Assembly (NCBI RefSeq): GCF_030769565.1
Contig: NZ_JAVCAP010000001.1
Location: 152,161-216,160, forward strand
Length of the DNA stretch: 64,000 nt
Direction: 5' to 3'
Source of the DNA: Methylophilus aquaticus
GTDB taxonomy: Bacteria > Pseudomonadota > Gammaproteobacteria > Burkholderiales > Methylophilaceae
Shown here in pieces: positions 45,882 to 53,358 of the stretch (positions are counted from its first letter, which is position 1; each line of letters starts with the position of its first letter). Made by a program: the position numbers and the translations under genes. The notes beneath the pieces were generated by a model. That model saw nothing but the letters and a program-made list of their open reading frames with translations. It was not told the origin of the DNA and did no database searches.

Positions 45882-45897
45882 AGCAATATTTATGCCG
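45882..45897 (-). promoter_or_regulatory. Sigma-54-like (-24/-12) promoter of the GT/TadG/CpaB unit
   Basis: The minus strand reads CGGCATA-N4-TTGCT with 10 bp between GG and GC. It matches the degenerate RpoN consensus except for the first base. The predicted start near 45871 leaves a 33-base leader with a good ribosome site before ATG 45838. Confidence 0.6.
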
Positions 45898-46123
45898 AAT
45901 AGCTGGAGCGTAGTATTTGGATTTTTCGGGGCGGTGGGCATTTTTCCAATATGGTTTGTTATATGGGTTGGCTCCTGGGTAATGAAGTGCAAGTGACTGT
46001 TTTTATTGAGGTTTAAGTGTGTGGATTTTAATTGTTTACGGCTATTGATGGCGGTTGGTTTTATTTAAATGGTTAAGGCAGTGGGTGTGGCGGCAGTGAG
46101 GGGTATGGAAGTGTATAGGCTAG
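45898..46123. other. Intergenic region between the GT/TadG/CpaB unit and ispH
   Basis: Nothing beyond the promoter at 45882-45897 and the hairpin at 46124-46159 is supported in this gap. A short frame (45892-45996, 34 hydrophobic residues) overlaps the promoter and has only a weak ribosome site. Confidence 0.4.
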
Positions 46124-46159
46124 ATGGTTGATATAAACCATGTGGTTTATATCAACCAT
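46124..46159 (-). terminator. Perfect hairpin after ispH, 17-bp family member
   Basis: ATGGTTGATATAAACCA (46124-46140) and its exact reverse complement (46143-46159) are separated by two bases. The hairpin lies 35 bases after the ispH stop and probably ends that transcript, though the T-run is weak. Copies at 18282 and 32677 differ by paired compensatory changes in the stem. Confidence 0.65.
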
Positions 46160-46193
46160 TCTGTAGGGTAAGTGGTTCTGGTTACCGGACTGT

Positions 46194-47171
46194 TCAGACA
46201 GGCGAGCGTTTTTCGGCTTTAAGCAGGTTTTTAGGCAACTGAAACACCACATTTTCAACCACGCCTTGCAGTTCTTCAACCTGCTGGGCTCCCATGGTTT
46301 GCAAGGCAACAATCACTTCTTTGACCAGTACTTCAGGGGCGGAGGCGCCGGCAGACACGCCAATTTTACGTTTGCCCTGTAGCCACTCGGCTTTCAGGTA
46401 GCCGGCGTTATCGACCATATAGGCTTCGACGCCTTGATTTTGGGCGACTTCACGCAGACGGTTGGAATTGGAACTGTTGGGAGAGCCCACAATAATTACG
46501 AGGTCGCAATCTTTGGCCATGATTTTGACGGCATCCTGCCGGTTTTGTGTGGCGTAGCAAATGTCATCACTTTTGGGTGATTGAATATCCGGGAAGCGGG
46601 ATTTGAGGGCGTTAATGACTTGTGCTGCGTCATCCATCGATAGGGTGGTTTGGGTGACATAAGCCAGCTTTTGCGGATTTGCCACTTGCAGCGCCAGCAC
46701 GTCTTCCGGTGTTTCGACCAGATACATGCCTGCTTCAGATTGTCCCATGGTGCCTTCAACTTCGGGATGGCCTTTGTGACCGATCATGATGATTTCCAAA
46801 CCATCTTTGCGCATTTTGGCAACTTCGATGTGCACTTTGGTGACCAGCGGGCAAGTGGCGTCGAACGCCGTGAGCCCCATTGACTCGGCTTCGGCACGCA
46901 CCGCTTTGGAAACGCCGTGGGCACTGAAAATCACAATGCTGCCACTCGGGATTTTTTCCAGGTCATCGACAAAGATGGCGCCTTTTTCGCGTAACTGGCC
47001 GACAACAAATTTGTTATGAACGACTTCATTGCGCACATAGATAGGCGCACCAAACTTTTCCAGCGCCTGTTCGACGATGATGATGGCACGATCAACGCCT
47101 GCACAAAATCCTCGAGGGTTGGCAAGAGAAATAACAGGTGCATTCATTTCAGTGGCATGGGTTGCTTGCAT
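46194..47171 (-). CDS. ispH: 4-hydroxy-3-methylbut-2-enyl diphosphate reductase
   Basis: Last enzyme of the MEP isoprenoid pathway (IspH/LytB), which reduces HMBPP to IPP and DMAPP with a 4Fe-4S cluster. The three cluster cysteines lie in [22 protein letters not shown] and [11 protein letters not shown]. Substrate-binding [14 protein letters not shown] is also visible. I chose ATG 47171 ([13 protein letters not shown]; 325 residues), which has GGA upstream. The frame extends to 47237 without support, and ATG 47147 is another possible start. purU is divergent, and a hairpin follows the stop. Confidence 0.93.
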   Translation of the reverse strand: MQATHATEMNAPVISLANPRGFCAGVDRAIIIVEQALEKFGAPIYVRNEVVHNKFVVGQLREKGAIFVDDLEKIPSGSIVIFSAHGVSKAVRAEAESMGLTAFDATCPLVTKVHIEVAKMRKDGLEIIMIGHKGHPEVEGTMGQSEAGMYLVETPEDVLALQVANPQKLAYVTQTTLSMDDAAQVINALKSRFPDIQSPKSDDICYATQNRQDAVKIMAKDCDLVIIVGSPNSSNSNRLREVAQNQGVEAYMVDNAGYLKAEWLQGKRKIGVSAGASAPEVLVKEVIVALQTMGAQQVEELQGVVENVVFQLPKNLLKAEKRSPV

Positions 47172-47249
47172 AGGTTTTTTCCATAGTGAGACTCGGCAGT
47201 ACGATCGCGCAGTGTTTAACATGCCGCACAAGGCCATGTCCGCATCAGG

Positions 47250-47255
47250 TATAAT
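47250..47255 (+). promoter_or_regulatory. -10 box of purU
   Basis: A perfect TATAAT lies 33 bp upstream of the purU ATG in the ispH-purU intergenic region. The -35 region at the proper spacing is poor, so the promoter may depend on an activator or be weak. Confidence 0.45.
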
Positions 47256-47288
47256 CTGGCCTTTTCACGCGTTTTCAAGTTAAATAAT

Positions 47289-48143
47289 ATGAAAAACACT
47301 GCTACTTTGCTGATTACCTGCCCGGATACCAAGGGAATTGTGGCGGCGATTGCACAATTTTTATATGCGCATAATGCCAATATTTTACACGCAGACCAGC
47401 ATCAGGATGCGGAAAATAATCTGTTTTTAATGCGTGTGGAGTGGGATATCAGCGATTTTAATGTGCCAGTAAGCCAGTTTGAGCAGGCATTTTCACCGAT
47501 TGCACAGCGTTTCGAGATGACATGGCAACTCAAACTCACCGAACATAAAACACGCATGGCCATCATGGTTTCGCAATATGACCACTGTCTGGTTGATTTA
47601 TTGCACAGGCATCATAGCGGTGAGCTTACGTGTGAGATTCCGCTCATTATCAGTAATCACCGCGATACTGAAAAGCTGGCCCATTTTTATGGCATCGACT
47701 TTCACTATTTGGCAATGACCAAAGAAACCAAAGAGGTGGTCGAAGCGCAGCAATTTGCCTTGTTTGACCAATACAAGGTGGATTTGATTGTGCTGGCGCG
47801 TTATATGCAGATTTTGTCACCTGCCTTTGTCGCACGCTATCCGCAGCGCATCATTAATATTCACCATTCTTTCCTGCCTGCGTTTATTGGCGCACGCCCT
47901 TATCATCGTGCATTCGAACGTGGCGTTAAGCTGATCGGTGCCACCAGCCATTATGTGACCGAGGTGCTGGATGAAGGGCCGATTATCGAACAGGATATTG
48001 CCCGTATTTCGCACCGTGATCAGGTGGAAGATCTAATTCAGAAAGGCCGCGATCTGGAGCGAGTGGTATTGTCAAAAGCCGTCCGCTGGCACATTGAGCA
48101 CCGTATTTTGCTGTATGCGAACAAGACAGTGATTTTCGATTAG
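47289..48143 (+). CDS. purU: Formyltetrahydrofolate deformylase
   Basis: Enzyme of 284 residues that hydrolyses 10-formyl-tetrahydrofolate to formate and tetrahydrofolate. The N-terminal ACT domain (ATLLITCPDTKGIVAAIAQFL) is followed by the formyltransferase-fold catalytic domain. That domain has VLARYMQILSP, the Asn-His pair in INIHHSFLPAFIGARPYH, and the catalytic Asp region ATSHYVTEVLDEGPIIEQD. Length and motifs are normal. In a methylotroph this reaction can feed formate and balance one-carbon pools; that role is inferred. A strong bidirectional terminator follows. Confidence 0.93.
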   Translation: MKNTATLLITCPDTKGIVAAIAQFLYAHNANILHADQHQDAENNLFLMRVEWDISDFNVPVSQFEQAFSPIAQRFEMTWQLKLTEHKTRMAIMVSQYDHCLVDLLHRHHSGELTCEIPLIISNHRDTEKLAHFYGIDFHYLAMTKETKEVVEAQQFALFDQYKVDLIVLARYMQILSPAFVARYPQRIINIHHSFLPAFIGARPYHRAFERGVKLIGATSHYVTEVLDEGPIIEQDIARISHRDQVEDLIQKGRDLERVVLSKAVRWHIEHRILLYANKTVIFD

Positions 48144-48158
48144 CAGGGACCCGCCGCA

Positions 48159-48196
48159 ATAAAAAAACCGAAGCAGTTGCTTCGGTTTTTTTATTG
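48159..48196. terminator. Bidirectional terminator between purU and a small secreted peptide gene
   Basis: A perfect stem, AACCGAAGCA paired with TGCTTCGGTT around a two-base loop, is flanked by A- and T-runs. It serves the convergent ends of purU (plus strand) and the minus-strand small gene. Confidence 0.9.
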
Positions 48197-48216
48197 CAAA
48201 TGCAGGCAACTATTCT

Positions 48217-48351
48217 TCAGCTGATGCATGCAGTGGCGGAATCGGTGGCGCATCCACAGGTGCAATTTCCAGTAAAGTGTTCATCATGCGCGAACACAGG
48301 TACCGCATACAAAGCCATCAATGCTAAAAAAGCCAGGACACCTTTTTTCAT
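48217..48351 (-). CDS. Small exported cysteine-rich peptide, 44 residues
   Basis: The start is ATG 48351 with a strong AAGGGGAG upstream; a longer open frame to 48510 overlaps lysA and is not supported. The peptide has a Sec-type signal (MKKGVLAFLALMALYAVPVFA) and a mature part of about 23 residues with His-Asp-Glu-His followed by Cys-Thr-Cys-Gly-Cys and one more Cys. The clustered Cys and His suggest metal binding. It lies 106 bases after lysA and before a strong terminator. I do not recognise a family. Confidence 0.65.
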   Translation of the reverse strand: MKKGVLAFLALMALYAVPVFAHDEHFTGNCTCGCATDSATACIS

Positions 48352-48457
48352 GACACTCCCCTTGTCGATATGACTGAATACATGGCAGTGAAAACTGCAA
48401 CTGGCAAGCTGCACGCCGCTAAAGAAAGTGGCAATATCAGCGTGAATCACGCTCGCT

Positions 48458-49702
48458 TTATGGCAGGAGGCGCTCCAGTTTGAATAAGTCAGCAATCTGT
48501 TCGCGCTCACGGATCAGGTGGGTTTGCTCACCGTCTACCAGCACTTCGGCCGCTCGGCCACGTGTGTTGTAGTTGCTGGCCATGCTCATGCCATAGGCGC
48601 CTGCGGAATGGATGGCGAGATAGTCACCTTCTGCGATGGCCAAGTCACGGTCATGGCCTAAAAAGTCTCCACTCTCGCATACGGGGCCGACTACTTCATA
48701 GGTTTGTACCGGGGCTGCCGAGGGCGCGATGGTGCTTATGCGGTGATAAGCATCGTACAGTGCCGGACGCATCAGGTCATTCATGGCCGCATCGACAATC
48801 GCAAAGTTTTTGGTTTCGCCCGGTTTTAAATACTCCACTTTGGTGAGTAATACTCCGGCGTTGCCGACCAGCGCACGCCCTGGTTCAAACAGCACTTTTA
48901 CCTGGCGTCCGGCCAGTTTCTGCATGATGGCCGCTGTATACGCTTTGAAGTCTGGCGGGGTTTCATCACTGTAGGTAATGCCTACGCCGCCGCCCACATC
49001 AATGTGCTGGATGTGAATGTTTTCCGTGGCCAGTGCATCGACCAAGCCCAGCACTTTGTCCAGTGCATCCAGAAAAGGCGACAACTCGGTAATTTGCGAG
49101 CCAATATGGCAATCTACGCCATGCACGGCAATATTGGGCATCTGTGCCGCTTGCTTGTACAGGCCGTGCGCGTCTTCAAAGGCGACACCAAATTTGTTGT
49201 TTTTCAGGCCGGTAGAAATGTAAGGATGGGTTTTGGCATCCACGTTTGGATTAACACGCAATGAAACCGGCGCGATTTTGCCCATGTCGGCCGCCACTTG
49301 CTGAATGCGTTGCAGCTCGTTGGTGGATTCCACGTTAAAACAAAAAATACCTGCTTCGAGTGCTGCATGAATTTCAGCATGTGATTTTCCCACGCCCGAA
49401 AACACCACTTTCTGAGGGTCACCCCCTGCGGCCAGTACCCGTGCCAGTTCGCCGCCAGACACAATATCAAAGCCGGCGCCCAAGCGGGCAAACAGATTCA
49501 GAATGGCCAGACTGGGGTTGGCTTTTACTGCAAAGCAAATCAGGTGGTCATGCCCGGTCAGGCCTGATTGAAACTGCTCAAAAGCAGTGGTGAGCGCCTG
49601 CCTTGAATAAACATATGTAGGTGTTTGATAGGTGCGGGCAATATCAGCCAGTGCAACATTTTCGGTATGTAGCAGGCCATTGAGTGTAGGGAAGGCGGTC
49701 AC
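48458..49702 (-). CDS. lysA: Diaminopimelate decarboxylase
   Basis: PLP enzyme of 414 residues that converts meso-diaminopimelate to L-lysine, the last step of lysine synthesis. The PLP lysine lies in ICFAVKANPSL. HIGSQI, the glycine loop in VGGGVGITY, EPGRALVGNAGVLLT and the active-site Cys in CESGDFLGHDR are all visible. The start is GTG 49702; an in-frame stop lies a few codons upstream. It follows lptM by 12 bases, the usual lptM-lysA pairing in proteobacteria. Confidence 0.94.
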   Translation of the reverse strand: MTAFPTLNGLLHTENVALADIARTYQTPTYVYSRQALTTAFEQFQSGLTGHDHLICFAVKANPSLAILNLFARLGAGFDIVSGGELARVLAAGGDPQKVVFSGVGKSHAEIHAALEAGIFCFNVESTNELQRIQQVAADMGKIAPVSLRVNPNVDAKTHPYISTGLKNNKFGVAFEDAHGLYKQAAQMPNIAVHGVDCHIGSQITELSPFLDALDKVLGLVDALATENIHIQHIDVGGGVGITYSDETPPDFKAYTAAIMQKLAGRQVKVLFEPGRALVGNAGVLLTKVEYLKPGETKNFAIVDAAMNDLMRPALYDAYHRISTIAPSAAPVQTYEVVGPVCESGDFLGHDRDLAIAEGDYLAIHSAGAYGMSMASNYNTRGRAAEVLVDGEQTHLIREREQIADLFKLERLLP

Positions 49703-49714
49703 GATAGAGGTCGC

Positions 49715-49837
49715 TTACTGTTGTTTAGGTTGGGGATACTGACGTTCAGGGATGTACAGGTCACCCTTGAGACCGCAAGCGCTGAGAGATGTTGAAATCA
49801 AGGCAAAGATGATCAGGTGTTTCCAGAAAATGCGCAT
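49715..49837 (-). CDS. lptM: LPS-assembly lipoprotein LptM (YifL-like), 40 residues
   Basis: Very short lipoprotein starting at ATG 49837. The signal peptide MRIFWKHLIIFALISTSLSAC ends in a lipobox Cys. The mature part begins CGLKGDLYIPE, the hallmark CGxKGxLY of LptM/YifL. LptM helps the LptD/LptE translocon mature in the outer membrane. It is usually encoded beside lysA, as here. The gene is followed by lysA in the same orientation. Confidence 0.9.
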   Translation of the reverse strand: MRIFWKHLIIFALISTSLSACGLKGDLYIPERQYPQPKQQ

Positions 49838-49977
49838 CACTTAAATCCGTGAAAATAAGCTGTATTTTAACATTAAACGCAGCGCTTGCTGCGCAACATC
49901 CTCTGGCTCGCCGTTTGTCGGGCGAATGTGGCCACTCGTCAGTTGCGGCTGGACAAGCGTGCGTGGCTTTTGCATGA

Positions 49978-50125
49978 TAAGGGAGCCTCTAATCATTCAA
50001 ATTGCTAAGCTCGCCTTGGCGTGATTAAAAAATTTAGACGCTGCATATAGGTGGATATGTAAGGAAAAATTTTTATGAGCAACACAGTATCACGATGGAA
50101 TATGAATGATTAAGGGTGCCCATAA
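49978..50125 (+). mobile_element. MITE-like element, family 2, copy A (ends at the pilE start)
   Basis: A stretch of about 148 bp that aligns along its whole length with 57914-58060. Its terminal inverted repeats are imperfect (16 of 21), with GGGTGCCCATA at the right end and an inner TAATCATTC/GAATGATTA pair. Shared core words include TTCAAATTGCTAAG, GCATATA and GATATGTAAGGA. It carries no ORF. It ends 25 bases upstream of the pilE ATG. Confidence 0.78.
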
Positions 50126-50149
50126 GTTGATCATCAAAGAGGTCTCGCT

Positions 50150-50578
50150 ATGCAGCAGCGCATGTTAAAAAATCAAGGGTGGCAGTCAGGGTTTAGCCTG
50201 ATTGAAGTGATGGTGGTGGTTGCCATTATCGGCATTCTTGCCAGCATTGCCATGCCGTCCTATCAGGATTACGTCAAAAGTGGCAATGCGATCGAAGCCC
50301 CTGCCAATCTTGCCAATTGTCGCGTTCAGGCCGAGCAGTTTTATCAGGATAATTTTACCTATGTTGGCTATAGCTGCACGCCGCAAGAGGTAAAATACTT
50401 CGACTACGCCATTGAAAATCAGACTGCGACAAGCTATACGCTGAAAGCGAGTGGCCGCTCGACACAAGGCATGGGGGATTTTGAGTTTACGGTCGATCAG
50501 GATAACACCAAGACCTCCAAGTATGACGGTACCGTAGGCACCGGTTGCTGGCTGACCTCTTCTTCCGGGAGTTGTTAG
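50150..50578 (+). CDS. pilE: Type IV pilin-like protein PilE
   Basis: Prepilin of 142 residues. The leader ends at Gly before [22 protein letters not shown], the class IV cleavage site with Glu at position 5 of the mature protein. A C-terminal pair of Cys ([13 protein letters not shown]) could close the usual disulfide loop. The ribosome site AGAGG precedes ATG 50150. As the first gene of the pilE-fimT-pilV-pilW-pilX-pilY1 set it is probably a minor pilin. A MITE-like element lies directly upstream. Confidence 0.86.
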   Translation: MQQRMLKNQGWQSGFSLIEVMVVVAIIGILASIAMPSYQDYVKSGNAIEAPANLANCRVQAEQFYQDNFTYVGYSCTPQEVKYFDYAIENQTATSYTLKASGRSTQGMGDFEFTVDQDNTKTSKYDGTVGTGCWLTSSSGSC

Positions 50579-50579
50579 C

Positions 50580-51092
50580 ATGCAACAGCAGGGCTTTTCA
50601 CTGATTGAACTGGTGGTCACTATCGTGGTGCTGGTCAGTGTTTCAATGGTGGCTATTCCTGCGTTTCAAACCGCCATGGGCAATGCCCAGATTCGCACCG
50701 TAGCCGAATCTATCCATCATGGCTTGCAACAGGCTCGAATGGAAGCGATCAAGCGCAATGCAAAAATCAAATTTACATTAGCTACATCCAGTGCATGGCA
50801 GTTGGGTTGCGAAACCGTGAGTGCCACTTGTCCTGCATTGCTAAGCAAAAAAAGCGCTGCTGAGGGCGCTTCTGAAAACATTACCATCACGGCAGATGCT
50901 TACACAACCACCTTTACCAGCTTCGGCACGCGTGACCCCGCGCAGGCCAATGCGATGTCACAAGTGGATGTGTCAAATGCTGCGGTAGACGCTGACGAGC
51001 GCAGGGTATTGCGGATTGTGATCTCTGCCGGCGGGATTGCGCGGGTGTGCGATCCGGCGGTCACGACTGCAGGAGACCCGAGAAAATGCTAA
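50580..51092 (+). CDS. fimT: Minor pilin FimT/GspH family
   Basis: Pseudopilin of 170 residues with the prepilin cleavage site at QQQG/FSLIELVVTIVVLVSVSMVAIPAF and a GspH-like segment (AESIHHGLQQARMEAIKRNAKIKF). The start lies one base after the pilE stop. FimT-type minor pilins help prime type IV pilus assembly and in some bacteria bind DNA during uptake. The C-terminus has CDPAVTTAGDPRKC. It overlaps the pilV start. Confidence 0.84.
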   Translation: MQQQGFSLIELVVTIVVLVSVSMVAIPAFQTAMGNAQIRTVAESIHHGLQQARMEAIKRNAKIKFTLATSSAWQLGCETVSATCPALLSKKSAAEGASENITITADAYTTTFTSFGTRDPAQANAMSQVDVSNAAVDADERRVLRIVISAGGIARVCDPAVTTAGDPRKC

Positions 51093-51493
51093 TGGGGAAA
51101 CTGGCCAAATGTCATTTACGCGCGCGTCCGCTGCAAACGGGTTCGGTGTTAATCGAGTCTATGGTAGCCGTGGTGATTTTCAGCATGGGTGTCTTGGCAT
51201 TGGTTGGGTTGCAAACCGCCATGCTCAAAAACAGCAGCGACAGCCGCTACCGTGCCGAGGCGCAACTCATCGCGCAGACGCATCTTTCGAATATGATGAC
51301 TTATGGTGCCAGTGCTGCCAGTTATATCAGCCAGGTCGATACAAATAAAATCAAAACACAATTGCCCAATGGCGAGATTGCCTTTTCCGCCATCACCAAC
51401 AGCATGGTCACCGTGACCGTGCGCTGGCAAGTGCCTGGTGGCAGTGTGCATCAGGTCAATGCCTCCAGTTATTTGTTTGATGTGGTGCCGTGA
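51086..51493 (+). CDS. pilV: Minor pilin PilV
   Basis: Pseudopilin of 135 residues. I chose ATG 51086, nine bases after AGGAGA; an upstream GTG frame to 51047 is unlikely. The leader ends at Gly before SVLIESMVAVVIFSMGVLALVGLQT, which is typical PilV. It overlaps fimT by seven bases and pilW by one. PilV, PilW, PilX and FimU/FimT form the priming complex at the pilus tip together with PilY1. Confidence 0.85.
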   Translation: MLMGKLAKCHLRARPLQTGSVLIESMVAVVIFSMGVLALVGLQTAMLKNSSDSRYRAEAQLIAQTHLSNMMTYGASAASYISQVDTNKIKTQLPNGEIAFSAITNSMVTVTVRWQVPGGSVHQVNASSYLFDVVP

Positions 51494-52662
51494 TGATGAA
51501 GTTATGCATGGGTAAACCATCAAACGCCAAAAAATGGATTGCGTACAGGCGAACGCAATTTGGGTTGAGTTTGGTAGAGTTGCTGATAGGCATGTTGATT
51601 GGCTTGGTCGCCACGCTTGCAATCAGCAATATCTTTAGCAGTTTTGAAGCGCGCAAACGTGTGATTTCCGGGGGGGCAGATGCGCAATCGAGCGGGGTGC
51701 TGGCGCTGTACTATATTCAGCGTGATGCGCAAAACGCCGGGTACAGCTTGCCCTTATATAACAGTAGCGATCCTTCGCCATTACTTTGTCCGCTGAATAC
51801 CTCCATCAATCAGAACGGGGCGGTGATTAATCTATCCCCCGCTGTGATTGAAGATGGCGGCGCAGGCAGTGATATTGTACGTATCCGCTACGGCACATCG
51901 CCCAGCGGTGGCGCTTCGGTCAGGGCCACAGGTTTGATGAATGCGCCAACTTTGGATAGTCGTTTGATCGGCTGCCAGGTCAACGATATTGTGTTGTTCC
52001 ATCAAACACCCGCCAGCCCCAAATGCAGTATGGCACGGATTGAAAAACTGAATGCTGACCGGACGATTAAAAACCTGACCGAGCTGAGTACTGCACCCAC
52101 TGCAAATCCAGTGACAGATTTGAATGGGGCTGACTGGGTACGTTTTTCGTGTCTGGGCGCCTGGAACCAGTACGAATACCGTGTGAGTGCCGCGCAAGAG
52201 CTTACCCGTACAGGCGGCACCATCACCTCCAATCCTTTCCCTGACAGCACTGCCGTGCCGATTGCCAGCGATATTGTGGCATTGCAAGCGCAGTATGGCA
52301 TTGCCAATACGCTGGATCCCACCTCAGCCTCTGCGACTGCTGCGGCTTATTTAAACCGGGTGGATCAGTGGGTGGATGCCACCGGCGGTTTTGGCACTGG
52401 CATGAGTCTGGTTGACCGCAACCGCATTCGGGCGATACGTATTGCAGTGGTGGCCAGAGATGGCGTGTTGCAAAAACAGGCCGTCAGCCAAGCATGCAAC
52501 GGCGGCACTGTCGGTGTGGGGAAAGTCTGTATCTGGACGGCTGACACCACCCCTGCCAGTGTTGACTTAAGCAGTATCGCTGACTGGCAACGCTACCGTT
52601 ACCGGGTATATGAAACCGTGATTCCGCTCAGAAATGTAATTTGGAACCGTGATGCCTTATAG
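51493..52662 (+). CDS. pilW: Minor pilin PilW
   Basis: Pseudopilin of 389 residues with a long N-terminal leader (to RRTQFG) before LSLVELLIGMLIGLVATLAI, then ALYYIQRDAQNAGY, characteristic of PilW. ATG 51493 overlaps the pilV stop by one base; ATG 51496 is equally possible. The large C-terminal domain carries several Cys. PilW links PilX and PilV in the tip complex. Confidence 0.85.
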   Translation: MMKLCMGKPSNAKKWIAYRRTQFGLSLVELLIGMLIGLVATLAISNIFSSFEARKRVISGGADAQSSGVLALYYIQRDAQNAGYSLPLYNSSDPSPLLCPLNTSINQNGAVINLSPAVIEDGGAGSDIVRIRYGTSPSGGASVRATGLMNAPTLDSRLIGCQVNDIVLFHQTPASPKCSMARIEKLNADRTIKNLTELSTAPTANPVTDLNGADWVRFSCLGAWNQYEYRVSAAQELTRTGGTITSNPFPDSTAVPIASDIVALQAQYGIANTLDPTSASATAAAYLNRVDQWVDATGGFGTGMSLVDRNRIRAIRIAVVARDGVLQKQAVSQACNGGTVGVGKVCIWTADTTPASVDLSSIADWQRYRYRVYETVIPLRNVIWNRDAL

Positions 52663-53347
52663 CCCTGCTCATCCCGCATTTATACCGTTTGCAGCGCGCA
52701 ATCAGCGTGGTCTGGTGCTGTTTTTTGCCTTGCTGGCACTGGCTGTGATGTCTTTGGCGGCGGTTGCATTGATTCGCGGTGTCGATACTAATGCTTTGCT
52801 CTCCGGCAATATTGTGTTCCGGCAATCCGCCAGCGCGACCTCGAATGTGGCGCTGGAAGGCGTGGCTGAAAATATTGCACGCAACATCACGCTGGCAGAC
52901 AGCACCAGCCATCGGCCAGGACTGGGCTATTACGCCAATTGCAGCCAGTTTGACACCCATCCCAACGTGTTGGCGTGCGATGGCAGCACATTAACCAGTA
53001 TGCATTGGGATGATACCAACAGCAGTCTGGTGCCTAGCCAGACCGATGGTAATGATGAAATCCGTAACGGCATGGATCGGCAGGGTAACCAGATTCGCTA
53101 CATCGTTGAGCGTATGTGCAGCTTCAGTGATGCTGAAATTGCCGCAGGCTCGGCCAAAGCCGATGCCAGTCGCTGCATGATGGCCAGCTCACCCAATAAC
53201 GGTGCTAACTGTTCGCACAATATCAATAATATCGAGCTGTTTAAACGCTGCATTGCTAACTCTGACTCGCCTTTATACCGCATCACCTTGCGTATTGCAG
53301 GGCCTAAGAACACATTGACTTATATGCAGTCCTTTTTCTCTAACTAA
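52652..53347 (+). CDS. pilX: Minor pilin-like protein PilX
   Basis: Protein of 231 residues with RNQRGLVLFFALLALAVMSLAA, the PilX-type N-terminal helix that lacks the classical Glu5 motif. TNALLSGNIVFRQSA follows. ATG 52652 overlaps the end of pilW by 11 bases. The C-terminal part is Cys- and Asn-rich. PilX works with PilY1 in the pilus tip complex, and pilY1 starts 12 bases after this stop. Confidence 0.82.
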   Translation: MPYSPAHPAFIPFAARNQRGLVLFFALLALAVMSLAAVALIRGVDTNALLSGNIVFRQSASATSNVALEGVAENIARNITLADSTSHRPGLGYYANCSQFDTHPNVLACDGSTLTSMHWDDTNSSLVPSQTDGNDEIRNGMDRQGNQIRYIVERMCSFSDAEIAAGSAKADASRCMMASSPNNGANCSHNINNIELFKRCIANSDSPLYRITLRIAGPKNTLTYMQSFFSN

Positions 53348-53358
53348 CGACGGGTGAA

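Noticed and set aside
45892-45996. 34-residue hydrophobic frame on the plus strand
   Set aside because: It overlaps the sigma-54 element at 45882-45897 on the other strand and has only a weak GAG as ribosome site.
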